From the NCBI GenBank assembly GCA_002346545.1, contig DEAA01000052.1:61818-125817 (forward strand): DNA of 64,000 nucleotides, read 5' to 3'. A program made the position numbers and the translations under genes. Position 1 is the first letter of the stretch, and each line of letters opens with the position of its first letter. Below the pieces are notes generated by a model that saw nothing but the letters and a program-made list of their open reading frames with translations, ran no database searches and was not told where the DNA came from. Origin of the DNA: Acidobacteria bacterium UBA2994. Its GTDB lineage: Bacteria > Acidobacteriota > Vicinamibacteria > Vicinamibacterales > UBA8438. Shown here piece after piece: positions 58,999-64,000 of this stretch.

Positions 58999-60554
58999 TG
59001 CGCCCGCTCTCCCAGCACAGGAGTGCTCGCCGGCGCTCTCCTATGGCGAGTACCCTGCTCATAGGCATAGCCCAAGGCCAGCAACCGGGACTCCGACCAT
59101 GGACGACCCAGCCATTCCAGGCCGACCGGCATCCCTTCGTCGGTAAACCCGGCCTGCACGGTTAGCGCTGGCAGACCCGTATTCGCGCTAATCCGACAGT
59201 TATCGCCGCCTTGCGGGCGACCGATCTCCGCTGCCACCTGTCGCATGGTCGGGTACAGCAACGCATCCAGATCGCGTTCATCCATCACCGCAATGATCCG
59301 GGCGGCCGTTTCCGCGCGACGCGCAAACGCCTCGAGATACTCCGCCGTGTCAAGCGTCGTGACGGCATTGGAGGTGTTCAGACGCTCATCTATGCTGGCG
59401 TCGTAGCGTCCATCCGCGATGATTGCGTCCAGTGTCGAAACTGGAGCGTCCTCGACGGCGGCCAGATACCCCTCCACACTGAATTTGAACTCGCTGCTCA
59501 AAACAACATAGCTGTCGAGCAACTGCGCCAGGCCGTCGATCGCGACCACTTCAACCTCCGCACCAAGACGAGCCAGGTCCTCCATAGCTCCATCAAACAC
59601 CGCCCCCACCGCATCATCTTCCGGGCCCTGGCGAACGTAGCCCCGAAGCACCCCCACCCGCGCCGACGCCAAGGCTCCGGCGTCGAGCCCGGTCACGTAG
59701 CTAATTGGGATGTTCGCGTCAGCGTCAGCCGTTGCCGGATCGGCTGGATCGGACCCCACTGTCGCGTCGAGCACTAGGGCCAGGTCCGTGACCGACCGCG
59801 CCATAGGTCCAGCGATATCCTGAGTATGAGACAGTGGGAACACGCCGTCTCGGCTAGATAGACCCTGCGTGCCGCGCAGGCCAGTCAAGTTGTTGTGTGC
59901 GGACGGAATCCGGATCGACCCACAGGTATCGCTACCCATGCCCACTGCAGCAAAGCTGGCGGCTACAGCCGCGCCCGTTCCGCCGCTCGACCCCCCGGGA
60001 TTCCGCTCCGTATCGTACGGGTTCCGCGTCTGCCCTGCTCTCGAGCCAACCGTCGTGATGCCGCGCGCGAACTCGTGCAGATTCGTCTTGCCCAGGATAA
60101 CTGCGCCGGCTTCCTTGAGCCGACGCACCTGGAAGCCGTCATCTGGCGGCATCAGTTCCGCCAATGCGACTGAACCGTTCGTCGTGGGCATCCCTGCCAA
60201 GTCGTAGTTGTCTTTAATCAGGATGGGGACGCCGTGTAGGGGGCCCCGGACATTACCCGCCGCCCGTTCTTCATCCAACGAACGCGCCGCATCCGACGCA
60301 TCCGGATTCAACGCGATGATGGTATTCAGCGCCGGGCCTTGCTGGTCGTAAGCCCCGATTCGGGCAAGATAGCGCTCGACCAGTTCCTCAGAGGTGACCC
60401 GCCCCATCGCCATCGCCTCACCCAATTCGGCGATAGAGGCTTCGGTGACTTCAAGAGGCTCCACCGGCACCAATGGCCGTTCCGGGGACGTGCAGCCACC
60501 AAGCGAGGCGATGACCGTGGCGAAGGCTAGGCCCACCCGCCTCAACCTTGCCAT
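58995..60554 (-). CDS. amidase-signature lipoprotein
   Basis: 519 residues from ATG 60552-60554 (GGGGAG six bases upstream; an ATG four codons earlier lies within the intergenic start). Lipobox SLGGCTS. Amidase signature triad: Lys in VPILIKDNYDLAG, Ser in NPGGSSGGTGAAVAASF, and the nucleophilic Ser in GMGSDTCGSIRIPSA. The family hydrolyses amides, nitrile-derived amides or peptidic bonds; lipid-anchored, exported amidases are frequent in this kind of genome. It is 12 bases after the YVTN propeller and overlaps the LolA-like gene. Confidence 0.9.
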   Translation of the reverse strand: MARLRRVGLAFATVIASLGGCTSPERPLVPVEPLEVTEASIAELGEAMAMGRVTSEELVERYLARIGAYDQQGPALNTIIALNPDASDAARSLDEERAAGNVRGPLHGVPILIKDNYDLAGMPTTNGSVALAELMPPDDGFQVRRLKEAGAVILGKTNLHEFARGITTVGSRAGQTRNPYDTERNPGGSSGGTGAAVAASFAAVGMGSDTCGSIRIPSAHNNLTGLRGTQGLSSRDGVFPLSHTQDIAGPMARSVTDLALVLDATVGSDPADPATADADANIPISYVTGLDAGALASARVGVLRGYVRQGPEDDAVGAVFDGAMEDLARLGAEVEVVAIDGLAQLLDSYVVLSSEFKFSVEGYLAAVEDAPVSTLDAIIADGRYDASIDERLNTSNAVTTLDTAEYLEAFARRAETAARIIAVMDERDLDALLYPTMRQVAAEIGRPQGGDNCRISANTGLPALTVQAGFTDEGMPVGLEWLGRPWSESRLLALGYAYEQGTRHRRAPASTPVLGERAQ

Positions 60555-60566
60555 CGCGCTCCCCAC

Positions 60567-61577
60567 CTAGCTCGGTCTGACCCAATACATACAACCGGGA
60601 CCATCGCCAGCGCTGAAGCTCAGTTCCATCGTGACTTCCAAGGTCTCAAGGTTCACAATCGCAACCATATCGATCGCGCGAAGGCCGACATAGGCATAGC
60701 GCCCGTCGGGTCCCACCAGGAGGGCGCCGTCACCCGTATCGACCTCTCCCAGACTGACCCGTTCGACAACCTCGCGCGAGCGCGAGTCCATCACCAGCAG
60801 TTGGGCCGCCTCGCCGTCAATGATCAGCACCCGACCGTCTGGCGTGAAGCGCAGCCGATTGGCGTCAATCATCCCCAAGTCCATATCGGCAACCACCTCG
60901 CGGCGAGCCACATCGATTACCGAGACGCCGCCGTCCGCCCGTGTGGCGGTCCACAGTTCGCTCCCATCCGGAGACAGATCAAGCGCCTCCGGCGTCTCCC
61001 CGGGAATATCGATATGGATGGTTCTGGCCTCGGCCGGTCCAGATGTCGCATTCTCGATCATAGTCACCGTATTCGACCCAGTGTTTGGCGTGAACAGGTT
61101 ACCTGTTCTGGGGTCGTGCACCAGCATGTGCACCCCCTCTTCGCCGATCCCGATGGTCCAATCGATCGTGTCCTCCGTCGGGTCGTAACGCCCGATCGAC
61201 TTGTAGCCCTCGATGGTGAAATAGACCTTACCGTCGAGATACAACAGATCGTGGGTCTCGCTCCCGGGACCAGGGTCAACTCGGCGGACCTCCTCACGGG
61301 TCTCCAGATCGATCACCGAGATCCCGTCGACCATGCTGGCCACAAACGCCAGTCGTCCATCGTCGGACGCCGTCACCTCATGCGGGTCGCGACCAGTCGG
61401 AACCTTCGCCAGAGTCTCACCCGTTGTCGGGTCGACGATGGCTAACTGGCTCGAATCGCGCAGTAACACCAGAAGCGTCCCCTGGGCCGACGGTTGGACC
61501 CAGGCGGAGACCGTCACTCCAAATGTCGCGGCCAGCACCAGTGGGGCGACTCTTCGAGAGAAGAATTTGGGACCCAT
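60567..61577 (-). CDS. exported YVTN-family beta-propeller protein
   Basis: 336 residues; signal ends PSAQG. Seven similar ~42-residue blades: LAIVDPTTGETLAKVPTGRD, GISVIDLETREEVRRVDPG, GVSVIDVARREVVADMDLG, LLVMDSRSREVVERVSLG, VAIVNLETLEVTMELSF. Ligand or partner binding surface protein; no catalytic residues recognisable. ATG 61577 has an ideal AAGGAGGT eight bases upstream and a TATAAT box at 61622. First gene of the three-gene operon with amidase and LolA-like protein. Confidence 0.87.
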   Translation of the reverse strand: MGPKFFSRRVAPLVLAATFGVTVSAWVQPSAQGTLLVLLRDSSQLAIVDPTTGETLAKVPTGRDPHEVTASDDGRLAFVASMVDGISVIDLETREEVRRVDPGPGSETHDLLYLDGKVYFTIEGYKSIGRYDPTEDTIDWTIGIGEEGVHMLVHDPRTGNLFTPNTGSNTVTMIENATSGPAEARTIHIDIPGETPEALDLSPDGSELWTATRADGGVSVIDVARREVVADMDLGMIDANRLRFTPDGRVLIIDGEAAQLLVMDSRSREVVERVSLGEVDTGDGALLVGPDGRYAYVGLRAIDMVAIVNLETLEVTMELSFSAGDGPGCMYWVRPS

Positions 61578-61621
61578 TCGGACGACCTCCTTCGATCTTG
61601 CTGCTACGAGAGAACGAGCCG

Positions 61622-61627
61622 ATTATA
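61622..61627 (-). promoter_or_regulatory. -10 box TATAAT for the YVTN/amidase operon
   Basis: GACTATAATCGGCTCG on the minus strand, about 45 bases before ATG 61577. Another member of the recurring TATAATCGSC motif. Confidence 0.55.
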
Positions 61628-61687
61628 GTCGTCGACTGGCGCTCTTCGGTGCCCGTAGGCTACGCTGGCGAAGAAAGGAGCCAATCG

Positions 61688-62095
61688 ATGGCAGCCCTGG
61701 ATCTGGCGGCACAGTGGCGCCGGCGCCCCTGGTGGATGCAACCGCTCTTTGCCTTCTGCCTCTTCATGACGCTGGTCTACATGCCCTTCGACATCTTTCT
61801 GAAACCAGTGGCCGAGGACCAGGAGGTATGGTTCGGCTTCATGCTCACCGGCTGGGCGGCCAAGGCGACCGAACCACTGCACTGGGCCATCTACGGGGCC
61901 GGCGCCTACGGCTTCTGGAGGATGAAGCGGTGGATGTGGCCCTGGGCTGCGGTGTACGCGGCGCAGGTAGCCATCGCGATGGGGGTCTTCGGAGCGCGGC
62001 AGGGATCGTTACTCGGGGGACTTATCCCCTTCGCGGTCTTCCTAGTACCAACCGTGGCGCTCTATCGGGCGAAGGAGCACTTCTCCGTCGACTAG
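61688..62095 (+). CDS. small integral membrane protein of unknown function
   Basis: 135 residues from ATG 61688, with AAGGAG nine bases upstream; the earlier open frame is not membrane-like. Four hydrophobic segments (about 18-38, 45-62, 66-84 and 93-122: PLFAFCLFMTLVYMPFDIF, LHWAIYGAGAYGFWRM, WPWAAVYAAQVAIAMGVFGA, GGLIPFAVFLVPTVALY). Inner-membrane location. I do not recognise the family. Its end overlaps the convergent YqeY stop by four bases. Confidence 0.78.
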   Translation: MAALDLAAQWRRRPWWMQPLFAFCLFMTLVYMPFDIFLKPVAEDQEVWFGFMLTGWAAKATEPLHWAIYGAGAYGFWRMKRWMWPWAAVYAAQVAIAMGVFGARQGSLLGGLIPFAVFLVPTVALYRAKEHFSVD

Positions 62096-62550
62096 CCGCC
62101 GCTCAGACGGGCTTTGACAAGCCGGCTGGCGATCGCACCGTCCAGGTCGGGATGGCCCTTCTTCAGGTGTCCCATGACCTGTCCCATGCCCTTCATATCC
62201 ATGGCACCGACCGCCTGAACAGCTTCGTCCACCAGCGCCACAATCTCCTCCTCGGATAGCGCCTTCGGGAGCCACCGCCCGAGATAGTCCACCTCGAAGC
62301 GCAGCTTCGCGGCGGGGTCCGAATCTGACTGACCCAGTCGGTCATAGTCGGCCAGCGCCTTAGTCATCTTCTTGGCGTAGCTCCCGATGGTCTTCTGGTA
62401 GAGGGCGTCGTCTTCGTCTCCCTCGAAACCGGGCGCCTTCATGGCCCGCGCCACCTCGGTTGTGATCTGCCGCACGACGTCGGCCCGATTGCGGTCCTGC
62501 GCCCGCAGGGAATCCACCAGTTCGTTCTGCAACTCGTTCTTGATGCTCAC
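62092..62550 (-). CDS. GatB/YqeY domain protein
   Basis: 152 residues, start GTG 62548-62550. The YqeY fold is clear: ELVDSLRAQDRNRADVVRQI, LYQKTIGSYAKKMTKALADY, VDYLGRWLPKALSEEEIVAL, GMGQVMGHLKKGHPDLDGAI. It shares the tail domain of the GatB amidotransferase subunit that contacts tRNA; free YqeY has no settled role, though RNA binding is assumed. One of few housekeeping-like genes here. Confidence 0.9.
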   Translation of the reverse strand: MSIKNELQNELVDSLRAQDRNRADVVRQITTEVARAMKAPGFEGDEDDALYQKTIGSYAKKMTKALADYDRLGQSDSDPAAKLRFEVDYLGRWLPKALSEEEIVALVDEAVQAVGAMDMKGMGQVMGHLKKGHPDLDGAIASRLVKARLSGG

Positions 62551-62739
62551 GCTGCTCCCTCGCCACAGCTAGGCTTCACCAGACAGATCGGCCATCTTTC
62601 CGACTCTCGCCGACACAGGTGGGCGTTCGGGGTCGGCCTCGTTATAGGGCCACCCGAGTAACCGCGCCACGGCCTACGCGCCCGTCACTTCGTCTTACCC
62701 AGCACACCCTGTCACCATCGTGCAGCGCGCTGGCGCCTC

Positions 62740-63357
62740 CTAGTTCCTCGCGAGACTCGTCTCGCCCCAGGCAAGACTCGAAAACGAATTGTCCGGGGTC
62801 GTTACGACGACCGGCTCGGCGATCGAGTACTTGTCGTCCGGGCCATCGTAGTCACGCACGATCAGAATGGCACTCAGATCCTCGATAGAGTAGTTCCCTT
62901 CCCCCTCGCCTTCCGCGTCTTCGAATTCGAACATGCCGTCAGATTTGAGCGTGACGCTGGGCGTTCCGCCCTCCGCTTCGAATGAGAGCTCTTCCTGAAG
63001 GTATAGACCACTGCCGTCAAGCTCGAGCTCGATAGCAGTCAGGCGCCCCCTCCTCCGTCCTGGGCTGACGTCTCGGATCTGGCGGGCGCCAATATACCCG
63101 AAGATCCGGTACGTGAACTCGTAGGTAGCAGAGTCCATACCCATCATCCGGAACTCGCCGTCGTCGTCGGTCTCAGCCGTCCGCGGAGCGCCGCCGCCAT
63201 CCGCCCGCCGGGCTTCTATCTCAACACCCTGAAGGGGATTACCCCACGTGTCTGTGAGGAGACCTTCGGCCATCGCGTTTTGCGCCAGCGCCATGTGTGC
63301 AGCAGACGTGCCACAAGCCGTCATAACCAGCATCACCGCAAGTGCGCGAATCCTCAT
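62740..63357 (-). CDS. exported carboxypeptidase-regulatory-like protein
   Basis: 205 residues from ATG 63355-63357, after AGGGGG. The signal could end at a lipobox (VMTACGT) or at HMALAQ. Residues about 28-100 form a CarboxypepD_reg-like beta-sandwich: AEGLLTDTWGNPLQGVEIEA, TDDDGEFRMMGMDSATYEF. The second half is beta-rich and acidic (FEFEDAEGEGEGNYSIEDLS). Such domains occur in surface and TonB-linked proteins; no enzyme activity is expected. Confidence 0.75.
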   Translation of the reverse strand: MRIRALAVMLVMTACGTSAAHMALAQNAMAEGLLTDTWGNPLQGVEIEARRADGGGAPRTAETDDDGEFRMMGMDSATYEFTYRIFGYIGARQIRDVSPGRRRGRLTAIELELDGSGLYLQEELSFEAEGGTPSVTLKSDGMFEFEDAEGEGEGNYSIEDLSAILIVRDYDGPDDKYSIAEPVVVTTPDNSFSSLAWGETSLARN

Positions 63358-63550
63358 CGTGCCCCCTTTCCACCATCGCATAGATGGGTTAGTTCAACTC
63401 TACGCAGGTTCCTGAACATGTCATCCTCCAACCCTCCACAAGCGCCCCATGGGCAGCACCACTACGCCAACGGCCCAAAGAGCGAACTCCAACTCAGGTC
63501 TGTCCCCGCACGTGGCGGCCTAGCGCGAGTGCGCCTCTTCCCATTGTCCA

Positions 63551-64000
63551 CTACGGTCGCTCAGCCTGTGCCGCCTCCTCCGTCTCCATCCAGTCCTCGT
63601 ACCACCGGAACACATTGCCGGTGAGGCTGCCGATGAAGATGTCGCCGGTCTCGGCCACGTCAATCCAGTGCCCCGGACTTTCCATCGCTCCGATAATCTC
63701 ACCGGTATTGATGTCTACGTGCATGATGCGCCCGGCCAGGGTGTCGTAAGTGATGTTCTCGACGTTGTCGCGATGGGTAATCACCCATACCTGATCGTCC
63801 GGGGTGATGAAGATGTTCTGAGTAGCGCCCAGGTGGTTCCAAGTGTCGAGCAACGTGCCATCAGCATCAAAGATCTGTATGCGATTGTTTTCGCGGTCGC
63901 TGGCATACACGCGTCCAGTCGAATCCACCGCGACGGAGTGAACGAGATCGAACTCGCCGGGGCCAGAGCCAGGGGTACCCCAGGTGGTCACAAAGTTGCC
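63551..64000 (-). CDS. NHL-repeat protein, 5' part beyond the window
   Basis: The visible C-terminal 149 codons contain NHL propeller blades: GEFDLVHSVAVDSTGRVYAS, DRENNRIQIFDADGTLLDTW, and NIFITPDDQVWVITHRDN, GHWIDVAETGDIFIGSLTG. The pattern resembles the peptidyl-alpha-hydroxyglycine amidating lyase-like NHL proteins common in Acidobacteriota. Start and signal peptide lie past position 64000. The stop is at 63551; no terminator was evident in 63358-63550. Confidence 0.8.
   Translation of the reverse strand, partial: GNFVTTWGTPGSGPGEFDLVHSVAVDSTGRVYASDRENNRIQIFDADGTLLDTWNHLGATQNIFITPDDQVWVITHRDNVENITYDTLAGRIMHVDINTGEIIGAMESPGHWIDVAETGDIFIGSLTGNVFRWYEDWMETEEAAQAERP

Overview
High-GC bacterial DNA, very probably from an uncultured Acidobacteriota (Vicinamibacteria-like). 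This is an inference from the crowd of exported quinoproteins, Tat-exported hydrolases and paralogous secreted proteins, and from Shine-Dalgarno-led dense operons; there is no rRNA or taxonomic marker in the window. I saw no tRNA, rRNA, CRISPR array, phage gene or insertion sequence.

Layout. 1-5932 (minus): an operon of a type-B esterase, a secreted 'CHEGNY' protein fused to a lipocalin-like domain, a soluble PQQ glucose dehydrogenase, a two-cupin protein broken by an amber codon, and another CHEGNY protein running off the left edge. 6145-6934: PepSY pseudogene. 6948-8848 (minus): cyclase plus CHEGNY protein. 8959-12054 (plus): two quinoprotein propellers. 12163-14037 (minus): Tat-lipoprotein related to linalool dehydratase/isomerase. 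14348-17589 (plus): CHEGNY protein plus PQQ dehydrogenase-cupredoxin fusion, followed by a CHEGNY gene remnant. 18-21.6 kb: small membrane protein, EamA transporter, exported ADP-ribosylglycohydrolase, SMP-30-like lipoprotein with a promoter/operator. 21.8-28.3 kb: esterase, molybdopterin oxidoreductase, sugar dehydrogenase, epoxide-hydrolase-like enzyme. 28.3-34.4 kb (minus): chimeric remnant, exported HpcH/HpaI aldolase, double carboxymuconolactone decarboxylase, dihaem cytochrome coupled to a YVTN propeller, unknown lipoprotein. 34.4-40.1 kb: quinoprotein, SRPBCC gene with an ochre codon, second PQQ-cupredoxin/CHEGNY pair. 40.4-50 kb: nuclease-like protein, dienelactone hydrolase, 5'-nucleotidase, methyltransferase, two quinoproteins, PHB-depolymerase-like lipoprotein, ferredoxin, XRE remnant. 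50.1-56.2 kb: SnoaL-like, DASS transporter, NIPSNAP, patatin, amidohydrolase, sixth CHEGNY protein. 56.2-58.0 kb: a candidate selenoprotein (redoxin-DsbD-like fusion with UGA at the first position of CPYC and a SECIS-like hairpin) translationally coupled to a double PARP-type zinc finger protein. 58-64 kb: LolA-like protein, amidase, YVTN propeller, small membrane protein, YqeY, carboxypeptidase-regulatory-like protein, NHL protein at the right edge.

How the genes fit together: most products carry Sec, Tat or lipoprotein signals and look like an extracytoplasmic catabolic inventory: quinoprotein oxidations passing electrons to cupredoxin or cytochrome c, plus esterases, hydrolases, lyases and decarboxylases, with few transporters. 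The CHEGNY family (six genes and one remnant) recurs next to these enzymes and twice forms the same gene pair with a PQQ-cupredoxin fusion. At least six loci are broken (nonsense, frameshift or truncation), so gene gain and decay are active here, unless some breaks are assembly errors.
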